Below, one piece after another: positions 45,635 to 54,565 of a stretch of DNA of 64,000 nucleotides. The DNA comes from Methylosarcina fibrata AML-C10 (GTDB lineage: Bacteria; Pseudomonadota; Gammaproteobacteria; Methylococcales; Methylomonadaceae). Made by a program: the position numbers and the translations under genes. The stretch covers positions 1,810,990-1,874,989 of the forward strand of contig NZ_KB889965.1 of the NCBI RefSeq assembly GCF_000372865.1. Reading direction: 5' to 3'. The notes beneath the pieces were generated by a model that was not told the DNA's origin, searched no databases, and saw only the letters and a list, made by a program, of their open reading frames with translations. Positions within the stretch are counted from its first letter, which is position 1. Each line of letters begins with the position of its first letter.

Positions 45635-48334
45635 TCAAACCTTCTTTGTTTGAGGGCGGCGGATGACTTTTCTCAGTTCCAGGATAATCAGCGGTATAGA
45701 TCCAACCCCGATCCAGACCACACATTGATTTAACGTTACTGGTTCGATCTGAAACAGCTTTTGCAGCATGGGCACATGGTGTATCGCCAACTGCAAGGCG
45801 AAACTTACTGCCACAATCAGAAACAAACGCAAATTGGAAAACAGGCCGATCTGCCAAATGGTGCGCTGCTCACTCCGTGCGCCGAAGGCGCGCAGCAGTT
45901 CTGCTATCACCAGGGCGGTGAAGGCGGCATCGCGGGCTTGTTCAAGGCTGTTGTCGATGTAGAGTTCATAGGCGAACACGCCAAGCGTGACGCCGGCGGT
46001 CAGCAAGCCGGTGAGCAGGGTTAATTTGAGGAAGTTCCAGTTGAATAGGGTTTCTTGGGAGTGTCGCGGAGGGCGATTCAATACGTCGGGATCAATCGGA
46101 TCAGTCGCCAGAGCGAGCGCCGGCAAACCGTCTGTCACCAAGTTGATCCACAGAAGATGCAGCGGCAGAAGCGGCAGCGGCCAACCCAGAAGGACCGCGC
46201 TCAGCATCACGATCAATTCGCCGGTATTCCCTGCCAGCAGATAGGCCAAGGTTTTGGCGATGTTGTCATAAATGCCCCGTCCTTCTTCTACGGCAGCAAC
46301 AATGGAGGCAAAATTGTCATCGGTGATGATGATATCGGCGGCCTCCTTGGTCACCTCGGTGCCGGTGATGCCCATGGCGATACCGATGGACGCCTCTTTG
46401 ATCGCAGGCGCATCGTTAACCCCATCCCCCGTCATCGCCACGACTGCATCCAGCGACTTCCAAGCGCGGACAATCCTGAGCTTGTGCTCAGCCGTAACCC
46501 GCGCATAAACCGAAACCTGAGCTACACGTTCCTTCAGCGCTTCGTCATCCAGCCTGTCAAGCTCGGCGCCTACGAGAACTTCGTCACCCTTGCCCAGAAT
46601 GCCTAATTCATGGCCTATTGCCCGTGCCGTATCCGGATGGTCGCCGGTAATCATCACGGTTTTGATGCCGGCCCGTATGCACTTGCCCACGGCCGCCTTC
46701 GCCTCGGCACGAGGTGGATCCTGTAAGCCTACAAGCCCCAAAAGGGTAAGCTCCTGCTCGATTTCGCTATCGTTTACCACCATGCCATCTTCGAAGCTGA
46801 AGCCACCCAGGGGGCGCTCAGCGATGGCAAGGACGCGTAGGGCATCATGTGCCAGTAAGGTATTAGCCTGGAGCAACCGGCTGCGATCGATCTCAGTCAA
46901 TTCCCTTACTCCCTGGCCGGTACGGATCAAGGTGCAACGGTGAAGGATAACTTCGGGCGCGCCTTTGACGAATGCCCAGGAACGGCTTTCCCGACTACGG
47001 ATAACCGTCATGCGTTTGCGGTCGGAATCGAAGGGCACAACAGCCAGACGCGGCATTTCAGTTTCTATAATCGCCCGGGTAATACCGCCTTTTGCAGAGG
47101 CTACCAGCAGCGCCCCCTCGGTGGGATCGCCCACTATTCCTGGCCGGTCATCGATTAAGGTCAATTCGGCATCATTGCAGGCGGCCGACGCGCGCAACAA
47201 GGCTAGGAGTTCTGGGATTTTCCATGGCGGACTTTCTATGTTGCCGGAAAAGAAGGCTCCTTCCGTGACATAACCTTCGCCGGTGACACGATATAAGCTC
47301 TCCGAGGTAATCAACTTGCGGACCGTCATTTCACCCATCGTCAGCGTGCCGGTCTTGTCGGTACAGATAACCTGAGCTCGGCCTAGCGTTTCAACCGAGG
47401 CCAGGCGTCGCACCAAGGCATGACGCTGCACCATGCGCTGCACCCCCAAAGCGAGCGCGACAGTCACCACCGCCGGCAGACCTTCGGGAATGGCCGCTAC
47501 GGCAAGACTCACTGCGCTCAAGAAAAGCTCAAACGGTGCAATTCCTCGCAATAATCCGAGGCTGAAAATCAGCGCGACGATGCCGAAACAGGCCCACAAC
47601 AACAAGCGCGCTACCCGATTAAGTTGACGTTGCAGTGGGGTTTCTCCACTTTCGGCGGTCTCCAGCAGTTTGGCAATATGGCCGAGTTCTGTTTCCATCC
47701 CGGTATCAACCACTAAGGCGCGACCGGTGCCACCTGTCACGCTGGTGCCGAGGAAAACCATGTTTTTCCGCTCCGCCAGTGGGGTTTCCGGAGGCAAATT
47801 GCCGGTGAACTTACCAACCGCTTGTGATTCCCCGGTCAGTGGTGCTTCATTGATGCGAAGAACAGATGCTTGAATCAGGCGAGCGTCCGCAGCGACCAGG
47901 TCCCCGCCTTCAAGCAATAGAATATCGCCAGGGACTATTTCAGTCGCAGCGACTACCACGCTATGGCCGCCACGCACCACCCGGCAATGGGGTGCGGTCA
48001 GACGAGCCAACGCTGCCGCCGCCTTTTCGGCACGATACTCCTGAAAAAAACCAATCACGGCGTTTAAAATTACGATGGCAATGATGGCGATGCCGTCTAC
48101 CGTTTCGCCCAATGCGGCGGAAACCGCTGCCGCACCCATCAATACCCAAATAACTAGGCTTTTGAACTGGCTAACAAAAATAGCCAAGGCCGAAAATCGT
48201 TTGCCCTTGCGGAGTTTATTCTGCCCATACCGTTCGAGCCGTTTTTTCGCTTCCTTATCGGAAAGTCCATGCTCTATATCGGTAGTAAGAAGGCTGGCGG
48301 CTTCGGTAATCGAGGGGTTGTGCCATGTGTTCAT
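45635..48334 (-). CDS. P2A-type (Ca2+-like) cation-transporting ATPase
   Basis: 899 residues; ATG 48334 preceded by GGAAGGAG. A Cation_ATPase_N domain is visible (NPSITEAASLLTTD...GLS, then ERYGQNKL), an A domain (TGES), P domain (CTDKTGTLTMGEM) and GDGVNDAPAIKEASIGIAMG. TM4 has AAIPEGLPAVVTVALALG, typical of the PacL/SERCA-like class, so calcium or another hard cation (Mn, Na, K) is likely, not heavy metals. The cytoplasmic membrane pump differs from the other two ATPases in the window and may have been carried along in the island. Confidence 0.85.
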   Translation of the reverse strand: MNTWHNPSITEAASLLTTDIEHGLSDKEAKKRLERYGQNKLRKGKRFSALAIFVSQFKSLVIWVLMGAAAVSAALGETVDGIAIIAIVILNAVIGFFQEYRAEKAAAALARLTAPHCRVVRGGHSVVVAATEIVPGDILLLEGGDLVAADARLIQASVLRINEAPLTGESQAVGKFTGNLPPETPLAERKNMVFLGTSVTGGTGRALVVDTGMETELGHIAKLLETAESGETPLQRQLNRVARLLLWACFGIVALIFSLGLLRGIAPFELFLSAVSLAVAAIPEGLPAVVTVALALGVQRMVQRHALVRRLASVETLGRAQVICTDKTGTLTMGEMTVRKLITSESLYRVTGEGYVTEGAFFSGNIESPPWKIPELLALLRASAACNDAELTLIDDRPGIVGDPTEGALLVASAKGGITRAIIETEMPRLAVVPFDSDRKRMTVIRSRESRSWAFVKGAPEVILHRCTLIRTGQGVRELTEIDRSRLLQANTLLAHDALRVLAIAERPLGGFSFEDGMVVNDSEIEQELTLLGLVGLQDPPRAEAKAAVGKCIRAGIKTVMITGDHPDTARAIGHELGILGKGDEVLVGAELDRLDDEALKERVAQVSVYARVTAEHKLRIVRAWKSLDAVVAMTGDGVNDAPAIKEASIGIAMGITGTEVTKEAADIIITDDNFASIVAAVEEGRGIYDNIAKTLAYLLAGNTGELIVMLSAVLLGWPLPLLPLHLLWINLVTDGLPALALATDPIDPDVLNRPPRHSQETLFNWNFLKLTLLTGLLTAGVTLGVFAYELYIDNSLEQARDAAFTALVIAELLRAFGARSEQRTIWQIGLFSNLRLFLIVAVSFALQLAIHHVPMLQKLFQIEPVTLNQCVVWIGVGSIPLIILELRKVIRRPQTKKV

Positions 48335-48513
48335 GGTGGTGTTTCTCCTTCCATTGACATCAAGAATGAAAATTAACTAACCGGAACGGATGGTAATACG
48401 CCCATCCTCAGTTTTGTATGAAGCCATATATCTGCGATATATATTTACCCTGCTCAAACGTAATCCGGCGATTTCCATGGGGCGTTAAAAATGTACGATG
48501 AAGTGCCGAAGGA

Positions 48514-49656
48514 TCAAAACCAGAAGCGTACCCCGGCAACAAGTCGCGTTTCGTCGGCAGCATTACCCGAAGCCCTGATATTATCCGCCGCAGAGCCAAA
48601 TCGACTGGCCCATTCGATGCCGACATAGGGGGCCAATTCCCGGCGAATCTCGTAACGCAGGCGCAGACCTGCTTCAATGTTGGACAAGCCGCTGCTCACG
48701 TTCCGCGTATCGTCTCGTTGGCTATAAAAATTCATCTCAATGCGTGGCTGCAAAATGAGCTTTTGCGTCAGCAATAAGTCGTATTCTGTTTCGAGACGGA
48801 ATGCGGTACGGCCTTGCTCATTAACATAAGCCGTCGCTTCCACATATAACCAGTAAGGTAACAACCCTTGAACACCGAAGGCGAGCCAGCCGCGATCAGT
48901 TCCTTTGCCACTATCGTAACGTATGCCCAACTGGGTGTCCAAATAAGCGGTAATGGCGTGGGCCCAAAGCAGCTCGTTACGTGCGTCTTTAAATGTTCCG
49001 TCTTCAATCTCGCCTTCGGCTCGAATGAGTGCGCGGTCATAAGTCTGGCCATACCAGGCTTGCCAGTCATAAGTCATGGACGTGTTGTTGCGTGCCATCA
49101 CACTTTCGAGTCGATCGACCAGCAACGAACCAAAGTTATCTTCGTCCCCCATCCTGGGTCGTGGGATCGGGCCGAAGTCGTAACCATCTGAGTAGGCATG
49201 TGGATCGCGAGCATCGGGTGGGGCCGAGCCGCCCTGCATGGACATCGATTCGTCACTCATCTGGTTCATATGGTCAGTCTTGCCTGAAACCTCGCCATGC
49301 TTCCTATCATGCCCTGAACCTTCATCTGTGCCAGACTTATTCCCTTGGTTCATGCTCGGCATGATATTGTGATTCATCTTGCTATGATTCATGCCATGCA
49401 CCGGTCTTATCTCTTCGGATGTTTTTTCCGGGGCTGGCTTTGTTTTTGCACCGTGCTTTATTTTATGCCGCTTCTGCTCCGTCTGTACGGAATGATTGGC
49501 GTGCTCGGCATGCGTTTGACCGTTTTCCACGGTTGATAGGTCTTGTGCCCAGGAGGAAGACAGTTTAAAAACCAACAAAGCGACAATCCTATATATTCGC
49601 CGGGTCATCATTGTTTTCTGTTTCACTCTTCGATTACGCCTGTTTGATGCCTTCAT
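48514..49656 (-). CDS. copB: CopB/PcoB-type outer-membrane copper resistance protein
   Basis: 380 residues. It starts two bases after the stop of the copper oxidase gene; a second start at 49611 (MMTRR) would give a more standard signal peptide ending near SWA-QDL. Residues about 60-160 are rich in Met and His (MNHSKMNHNIMPSMNQG), the C-terminal roughly 220 residues form a CopB-type beta-barrel (DNFGSLLVDRLE, DYDWQAW-like strands, ending GVRFWF). It probably binds copper at the outer membrane and acts with the oxidase encoded before it. Confidence 0.87.
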   Translation of the reverse strand: MKASNRRNRRVKQKTMMTRRIYRIVALLVFKLSSSWAQDLSTVENGQTHAEHANHSVQTEQKRHKIKHGAKTKPAPEKTSEEIRPVHGMNHSKMNHNIMPSMNQGNKSGTDEGSGHDRKHGEVSGKTDHMNQMSDESMSMQGGSAPPDARDPHAYSDGYDFGPIPRPRMGDEDNFGSLLVDRLESVMARNNTSMTYDWQAWYGQTYDRALIRAEGEIEDGTFKDARNELLWAHAITAYLDTQLGIRYDSGKGTDRGWLAFGVQGLLPYWLYVEATAYVNEQGRTAFRLETEYDLLLTQKLILQPRIEMNFYSQRDDTRNVSSGLSNIEAGLRLRYEIRRELAPYVGIEWASRFGSAADNIRASGNAADETRLVAGVRFWF

Positions 49657-49658
49657 CT

Positions 49659-51404
49659 TCAGGCCACAACCACTTCACGCATCATGCCCGCATGCATGTG
49701 CAAGAACAGGTGGCAATGCCACGCCCAACGGCCCAAGCCGTCGGGGGTGGCGAGGAAAGTCACACGCTGCGCGGGCTGCACAATGATCGTATGTTTGCGC
49801 ACCTGGAAACGTCCGTCCGGGCTTTCCAGTTCCTGCCACATGCCATGCAGATGCATGGGGTGGGTCATCATCGTGTCATTGACCAGAATCACGCGCAGCC
49901 GCTCGCCGTAACGAAAATGTATCGGGGTGGATTCGCCGAACTCGAGGCCATCGAGCGACCAACTATAACGCTCCATGTTGCCGGTGATATGAAGCTCGAT
50001 TTCCCGAGCCGGTTTGCTCGTATCCAGAGGCCCACCGACGGTATGCAGATCGGCATAAGTCAGCACCCGGCGGCCATTGTTGCGCAGGCCGATGCCGGGA
50101 TCATCCAGATTGGTGCGCGGCGTGTCCACCCGCATATCCACGCTGGCGCCATATTCGGTACTGGCGTGACGCACGCGCACCTGTCCGCCGCCCTTGGCAT
50201 GAGCGCTGTGATCCATAGCCATACCGCCGTGATTCATTCCCGCCATTCCGCCACTGCCCATGTCGCCCATCATATCGGCCATCGTGAGTGGTTGGGGTTT
50301 ATCTGGAGAAGGCACCGCCGCTGCCATGCCGGCACGCGTTGCCAGCGTGCCGCGGGCATAGCCGGTACGGTCCATCGACTGGGCAAAGATGGTATAGGCT
50401 TCTTCTTCGGGTGTCACAATGACATCATAGGTCTCCGCCGGTCCGATGCGGAATTCATCCACCGAGACCGGCTCGACGTTCTGTGCGTCGGCCTGAACCA
50501 CCGTCATTTTGAGACCCGGTATCCGCACATCGAAAAACGTCATAGAGCCGGAATTGATGAAGCGCAGCCGCACCTTCTCGCCAGGACGGAACAGCCCGGT
50601 CCAGTTGCCGGCCGGCGTCGTGCCGTTCATCAGGTAAGTGTAGGTATAGGCGGAAATGTCTGACAGATCGGTGTAGTTCATGCGCATCATGTTCCACATG
50701 TGCCGCTTCTGAATAGCCGATACCATCCCTTCATTGGCGACATCGCGGGAAAAATCGACAGACGTCGGCTGGTTGAAGTTGTAGTAGTCGCTTTGGTTCT
50801 TAAGCTTATCGAAGACCCGCATCGGGTCTTCGTCGGTCCAGTCGGACAACTGCACCACGTAGTCGCGATCGGCGCGGATCGGGTCGGCGCCGGCCGGCTC
50901 AACGATGATCGCGCCGTATAAGCCGGTCTGCTCCTGCATGCCGGAGTGGGAATGGTACCAGTAGGTGCCGGATTGTTGCACCTTGAAGCGATAGGTAAAG
51001 GTTTCCCCCGGCGCGATGCCTTTAAAGCTGATACCCGGTACCCCATCCATTTGATAAGGCGGGAGGATGCCGTGCCAATGAATCGACGTTTCCTCGGCGA
51101 GGCGGTTGGTGACGCGAAGCGTCACCGTATCCCCCTCTCGCCAACGCAGTGTCGGCGCAGGAATCGAACCATTAACGGTGGTTGCCGCACGTTGCGCACC
51201 GGTAAAGTTAACCGATGTTTCCGCTATCGTAAGGTCGAACTCCGTGCCGGCCAGTACCTCGGCGAATTGCTTTGTTTCCTTGGCTTGAGCCGTTTTGATC
51301 CACGGCGATAGCCCTAATAAAATTCCTCCAGCCGCTAGCCCTTCAATGAAGCGCCGGCGAGAAAGGTTAGGCAATATTAACGAAGATTTGGAAATAGGCT
51401 TCAT
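49659..51404 (-). CDS. copA: CopA/PcoA-type multicopper oxidase
   Basis: 581 residues with a twin-arginine signal (LSRRRFIEGLAAGG). Three cupredoxin domains carry the copper ligands HWHG (about 96), YHSHSG (about 140), HPMHLHGM (about 518) and HCHLFLHMHAGMM (near the C-terminus). A Met/His-rich insert (MADMMGDMGSGGMAGMNHGG) lies before the last domain and is typical of CopA. The enzyme is folded before Tat export to the periplasm and oxidises Cu(I) to less toxic Cu(II). It is followed directly by copB. Confidence 0.92.
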   Translation of the reverse strand: MKPISKSSLILPNLSRRRFIEGLAAGGILLGLSPWIKTAQAKETKQFAEVLAGTEFDLTIAETSVNFTGAQRAATTVNGSIPAPTLRWREGDTVTLRVTNRLAEETSIHWHGILPPYQMDGVPGISFKGIAPGETFTYRFKVQQSGTYWYHSHSGMQEQTGLYGAIIVEPAGADPIRADRDYVVQLSDWTDEDPMRVFDKLKNQSDYYNFNQPTSVDFSRDVANEGMVSAIQKRHMWNMMRMNYTDLSDISAYTYTYLMNGTTPAGNWTGLFRPGEKVRLRFINSGSMTFFDVRIPGLKMTVVQADAQNVEPVSVDEFRIGPAETYDVIVTPEEEAYTIFAQSMDRTGYARGTLATRAGMAAAVPSPDKPQPLTMADMMGDMGSGGMAGMNHGGMAMDHSAHAKGGGQVRVRHASTEYGASVDMRVDTPRTNLDDPGIGLRNNGRRVLTYADLHTVGGPLDTSKPAREIELHITGNMERYSWSLDGLEFGESTPIHFRYGERLRVILVNDTMMTHPMHLHGMWQELESPDGRFQVRKHTIIVQPAQRVTFLATPDGLGRWAWHCHLFLHMHAGMMREVVVA

Positions 51405-51486
51405 TGTGATGTTTACTCAGGCAAGTCATCATATTCGGCCGAGTCGCCTGACGATGAAGTCATCGGGATCTCAAGCTGTCATTACT

Positions 51487-51615
51487 TTAGTGGCTATGTC
51501 CGCCGCTGCTGCCATGATGTGAGTGATCCTCATCTTTAGATCTATTGGGATCTGTTGCGCACGCAGAAATAGCGGCTAACAGTGCGGTTATTAATGCTAA
51601 TTTTACGTATTTCAT
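51487..51615 (-). CDS. Very small His-rich lipoprotein, 42 residues
   Basis: ATG at 51615, TAA at 51487-51489. The sequence begins MKYVKLALITALLAAISAC, a lipoprotein signal with lipobox ISAC, and the short mature part ends HSHHGSSGGHSH. The Shine-Dalgarno is weak. It lies between the copper oxidase and another His-rich secreted protein on the same strand. It may be a metal-buffering surface lipoprotein, or a remnant of a longer protein; the clean signal favours a real gene. Confidence 0.6.
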   Translation of the reverse strand: MKYVKLALITALLAAISACATDPNRSKDEDHSHHGSSGGHSH

Positions 51616-51654
51616 AGATTTATTAAGAACATGCATAAAATGGTGATGAATTTA

Positions 51655-51912
51655 TTATTTGGCGTCTGGATGTTTATGCGCATGGCCGTCTGAAGAGGAT
51701 GGCCGAGAATGACTTGCATGATTTTTCGACTTAGACGGCGCCTTGACTTTGCCAGCCGATTTGTCGATTGTCTGCCCAGATACTTTGATCGACGGGGTTT
51801 CGGCGGTGCTAGGCGCATGTGTCGCGCCATGACCGTCATGTGCGTTATGGTCTGTAGCGGCGAAGCTGTGCGCGGAAAAGACGACAGCGGCGAGGGGGAT
51901 CAGTTTTTTCAT
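51655..51912 (-). CDS. Small His-rich periplasmic protein, 85 residues
   Basis: ATG 51912; signal peptide MKKLIPLAAVVFSAHSFAA. The mature part is hydrophilic, rich in H, K, S and D (TDHNAHDGHGATHAPS, DGHAHKHPDAK), and has no predicted fold. Such composition suits binding of Cu, Zn or Ni in the periplasm. It shares orientation with the copper oxidase genes and the 42-residue lipoprotein. Confidence 0.65.
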   Translation of the reverse strand: MKKLIPLAAVVFSAHSFAATDHNAHDGHGATHAPSTAETPSIKVSGQTIDKSAGKVKAPSKSKNHASHSRPSSSDGHAHKHPDAK

Positions 51913-52098
51913 AGATTTTTTCTTTAGAGTTATTTAGTGGATTTAGTATTTGGCAAAAACGCTAGTGTTGCCGTCAAAGTGGACGAACAGGGTTTCGTAG
52001 GAGTTAGGCGGTCTACTCGCGGACACCCGGCAGAAGCTGTGAAATAAAGCCCGTCATGAATAAAAAGTCTCCGTCAATTGCCTCCCAAGGCATAGAGT

Positions 52099-52869
52099 TC
52101 AGGATTCTTGCGCTATCACGCCACGTTCGGCTGGCTGCCGATCCGCCCGTTCCATACAAAAGCAAGAAGGACAACGATAGTGCTGTTGGATATAAACCTC
52201 GATCATCCGCGCGACCAGCTCGAATGGATCGGGAGAGTAGACCAAACGGGCGCCGCTGTCCTTATCGATGCTTTTGACCAAATCGGGGATCCGTTCGGTG
52301 ATGCCGCCGCTGCCTTGAAGTACGCCAATGAGTTTGCCCTCGTCGTAGGCGATGGCGAATTCGCCAAGGGTGCCCGAACGTCCGCCAATGATGACGACCA
52401 TGTCGCTGGAGCGGATATTGGTCACTTCGCGTCCCATCAAGCCGCTGCCTGTATAGACGATGACATCGTAGGCGTCGGCCGGAGAGCGGTATTGGAGCAA
52501 GTGTTCATCCAGGCTCAGGGCCGGCGAAATGCCGACGGAGGTGCCGCCGTGTTGCTGGGCTCCCCGTGCGCACTCGTAGGGTAGACCAGGGCAGGCGCCG
52601 GTGATTAAGATAAACCCTCGTTCAGCGATGGCTTTTCCGAGGCTGAACGCTTTCTCACTCACTTCCAATAGCGTCGCGTCGCTTGCCGAACCCATGACGC
52701 CAACGGTTAGTCGCATGGCCGGAACCTTGTCCGCGAAAAGTTGGGGCTGAGCCACGAATCGATCCCGACAGCCCGGCGAACAGAAATAGTACAGCTTGCC
52801 GCCATATTCCACGGTGGCTCCTGCCTCGCGCGGAGTAAACTTCATCATACAAACGGAGTCTTGAACCAT
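52099..52869 (-). CDS. YHS domain fused to a LOG-family (Rossmann, SLOG) protein
   Basis: 256 residues; ATG 52869 preceded by TAGGAG. Residues 1-50 are a YHS domain (DSVCMMKFTPREAGATVEYG, YYFCSPGCRDRF) with the metal-associated cysteines. Residues about 55-230 match the LOG/lysine-decarboxylase-like family (TVGVMGSASD, TGACPGLPYECARGA, IIGGRSGTLGEFAIAYDEG with the GGxGTxxE motif). The C-terminal tail contains CPSCFC. LOG proteins hydrolyse nucleoside 5'-phosphates; the YHS part suggests metal control. The fusion stands near copper genes and could be a metal-linked nucleotide enzyme, but this is an inference. Confidence 0.8.
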   Translation of the reverse strand: MVQDSVCMMKFTPREAGATVEYGGKLYYFCSPGCRDRFVAQPQLFADKVPAMRLTVGVMGSASDATLLEVSEKAFSLGKAIAERGFILITGACPGLPYECARGAQQHGGTSVGISPALSLDEHLLQYRSPADAYDVIVYTGSGLMGREVTNIRSSDMVVIIGGRSGTLGEFAIAYDEGKLIGVLQGSGGITERIPDLVKSIDKDSGARLVYSPDPFELVARMIEVYIQQHYRCPSCFCMERADRQPAERGVIAQES

Positions 52870-52883
52870 CTTGATCTCCTATT

Positions 52884-52919
52884 TCAGAAATACTGCCAAT
52901 GCTGCATGGGTTTTCCCAT
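52884..52919 (-). CDS. Possible 11-residue micro-ORF (leader peptide)
   Basis: ATG 52919 is preceded by AGGGAG and encodes MGKPMQHWQYF, ending 15 bases before the YHS-LOG start. The good ribosome-binding site suggests that it can be translated. It could be a leader peptide or a scrap of a lost gene. Confidence 0.3.
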   Translation of the reverse strand: MGKPMQHWQYF

Positions 52920-52948
52920 AATATACTCCCTAGTGATTACCGGCTTCT

Positions 52949-52993
52949 TCAGACCTTCAGGATACGGAGATGGGGTTTCAGAACTGATTTCAT
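52949..52993 (-). CDS. Possible 14-residue micro-ORF (leader peptide)
   Basis: ATG 52993 follows TAGGAAA and encodes MKSVLKPHLRILKV. With the micro-ORF at 52884 it lies between a copper-type box (53063) and the YHS-LOG gene. Confidence 0.28.
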   Translation of the reverse strand: MKSVLKPHLRILKV

Positions 52994-53062
52994 GACGGTT
53001 TCCTAGTTGATTTGAATGTAGTCAGTTTAAACGGTTGTTCCTTACGGGAGGCTGACCGAGAC

Positions 53063-53078
53063 ATTACATTTCCGTAAT
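53063..53078. promoter_or_regulatory. CusR/CopR-like box, upstream of the YHS-LOG gene
   Basis: ATTAC (53063-53067) and GTAAT (53074-53078) with a six-base spacer, the same arrangement as the box at 53801. It would control the minus-strand unit starting with the micro-ORFs at 52993/52919 and the YHS-LOG gene. Confidence 0.55.
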
Positions 53079-53099
53079 TTTCCGGGGCCTAGTCAGTGC

Positions 53100-53732
53100 T
53101 TATACGCCGTGCTTGTGGGCATGCGGTTTCGTGGCGTGAGTGTGTGCGGCGCCGGACTTGCTTTCCATTTCGGCTCCGTGCTCCTCCAGACCGCCATGGG
53201 CATGCCCATCGCTTGCTTCGACCAGCCGGCGATACTCTTCCGGTGAAAGATCCGGCATGATCTTGAGGAAAGCCGTCAGATCCCATATCGCCTCATCTTC
53301 CATGCCGCCTTTCGACCAGGCCGGCATGCCGGACGCCTTGACACCGTGTTTGATGATCCAGAACCGGCGGGCATCCGTCCGGTCGGAATCGTCGGCATTT
53401 GCAGGTTTGGAGAGATTCGGCGGGAGCGGATAGAGGCCTTTTCGTATTTCGGAATCTTCGATGCCGGGTGAGAGGTGGCAGTTCGCGCACATGGCGTCGT
53501 AGTTACCGGCGCCCCGGCGAATCCGTCCGGCATCGGACAAGTCGTCCGGTGGAACGATGGCGGCGGCCCGGCGTACAATAGACTGTTCCCGCGCCCACTC
53601 AATGAGGCGGTAGACGGCGGGGCTGTGGGGTGTATCGGCCGCCATATCGATCGCTCCGGCCTGGAGCAGGCCAATCACCGCTAGGGCGCCGAGGCTAAGG
53701 ACACCTAATATGCTCAGCATAATTGTTTTCAT
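53100..53732 (-). CDS. Class I cytochrome c with His-rich C-terminus
   Basis: 210 residues with an N-terminal membrane anchor or signal (MLSILGVLSLGALAVIGLL). CANCH (about residues 82-86) is the haem c site; KASGMPAW (about 132-139) provides the likely axial methionine. Residues after about 180 are His-rich (HAHGGLEEHG, HTHATKPHAHKHGV) and could bind copper or zinc. It lies divergent from the CusR-type regulator, sharing the 155-bp promoter region with its ATTAC-N6-GTAAT box, so it is probably metal-induced. It may carry electrons in periplasmic copper oxidation; this is an inference. Confidence 0.8.
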   Translation of the reverse strand: MKTIMLSILGVLSLGALAVIGLLQAGAIDMAADTPHSPAVYRLIEWAREQSIVRRAAAIVPPDDLSDAGRIRRGAGNYDAMCANCHLSPGIEDSEIRKGLYPLPPNLSKPANADDSDRTDARRFWIIKHGVKASGMPAWSKGGMEDEAIWDLTAFLKIMPDLSPEEYRRLVEASDGHAHGGLEEHGAEMESKSGAAHTHATKPHAHKHGV

Positions 53733-53800
53733 GGAAAGTTCTCGCAGATTGTCTGAACGTGTATTCTACGGTCCCCAGTTAACAGGAAACTGACGCGTAG

Positions 53801-53816
53801 ATTACTTTTATGTAAT
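53801..53816. promoter_or_regulatory. CusR/CopR-like box in the divergent promoter of cusR-type genes
   Basis: AGATTAC-TTTTAT-GTAATCT (7-base arms around 53799-53818). A TATAGA at 53843-53848 lies 26 bases further on toward the regulator gene, so the box would touch the -35 region, as expected for activation by a response regulator. The same box is 69 bases upstream of the divergent cytochrome c gene. Confidence 0.68.
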
Positions 53817-53887
53817 CTTCGAGACTGGAATCCTGCTGCCAGTATAGAATGAGGGCATTCCGGGACAAATTACGCGTGAGAGTTAAG

Positions 53888-54565
53888 ATGAAAATCCTGA
53901 TCGTGGAGGACGAACCTAAAATCGGGGATTATCTAAAGCAGGGTCTGAAGGAGGTCGGCTTCATCGTCGATTTAACGCGGGATGGGCAGGATGGCTTGCA
54001 TTTGGCGCTAACAGAAGCTTACGACTTGGCAATTTTGGATGTGATGCTGCCGGGTATCGACGGGTGGCAACTGCTGCAAGGTATCCGCAGAGCGGGAAAA
54101 GACATGCCGGTACTTTTTCTCACGGCTCGCGACAGTGTGGATGATCGGGTCAAGGGACTTGAACTCGAGGCGGACGATTACTTAGTGAAACCTTTTGCCT
54201 TTGCGGAGCTACTGGCCCGTGTCCGAACCCTTCTCAGGCGCGGGACGGTGGCCAAAGAGTCCGAGTTTCTGAGAGTCGCCGACCTTGAACTCGACCTGAT
54301 GCGGCGCCGGGTAACCCGATCCGGTAAGAAGATCAATTTAGCATCCAAGGAATTCGCTTTATTGGAACTCCTTTTGCGGCGCCAAGGCGAGGTGCTTCCC
54401 CGTTCCCTGATCGCCTCCCAAATCTGGGACATGAACTTCGACAGCGATACCAACGTGATCGAGGTTGCTATCCGGCGCCTGAGAGCCAAAGTGGATGATG
54501 ATTTTGAGCCAAAACTGATCCACACCGTCCGCGGTATGGGCTACGTGCTGGAGGCGGCTGAATGA
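53888..54565 (+). CDS. cusR: CusR/CopR-type response regulator (OmpR family)
   Basis: 225 residues; ATG 53888 follows GAGAG, and an upstream in-frame start at 53849 is in the promoter. The receiver domain has the acidic pair E7-D8, phosphoacceptor D51 ([14 protein letters not shown]) and K at about 101 (LVKPFAF). The C-terminal winged helix is of the OmpR type ([37 protein letters not shown]). This group regulates copper/silver operons (CusR, CopR, PcoR). It overlaps the kinase gene by four bases and probably binds the ATTAC-N6-GTAAT boxes. Confidence 0.88.
   Translation: MKILIVEDEPKIGDYLKQGLKEVGFIVDLTRDGQDGLHLALTEAYDLAILDVMLPGIDGWQLLQGIRRAGKDMPVLFLTARDSVDDRVKGLELEADDYLVKPFAFAELLARVRTLLRRGTVAKESEFLRVADLELDLMRRRVTRSGKKINLASKEFALLELLLRRQGEVLPRSLIASQIWDMNFDSDTNVIEVAIRRLRAKVDDDFEPKLIHTVRGMGYVLEAAE

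Noticed and set aside
49611-50663. A 350-residue plus-strand frame opposite the copper oxidase
   Set aside because: His-rich composition is the mirror of the oxidase's own codons; no start signal or family.
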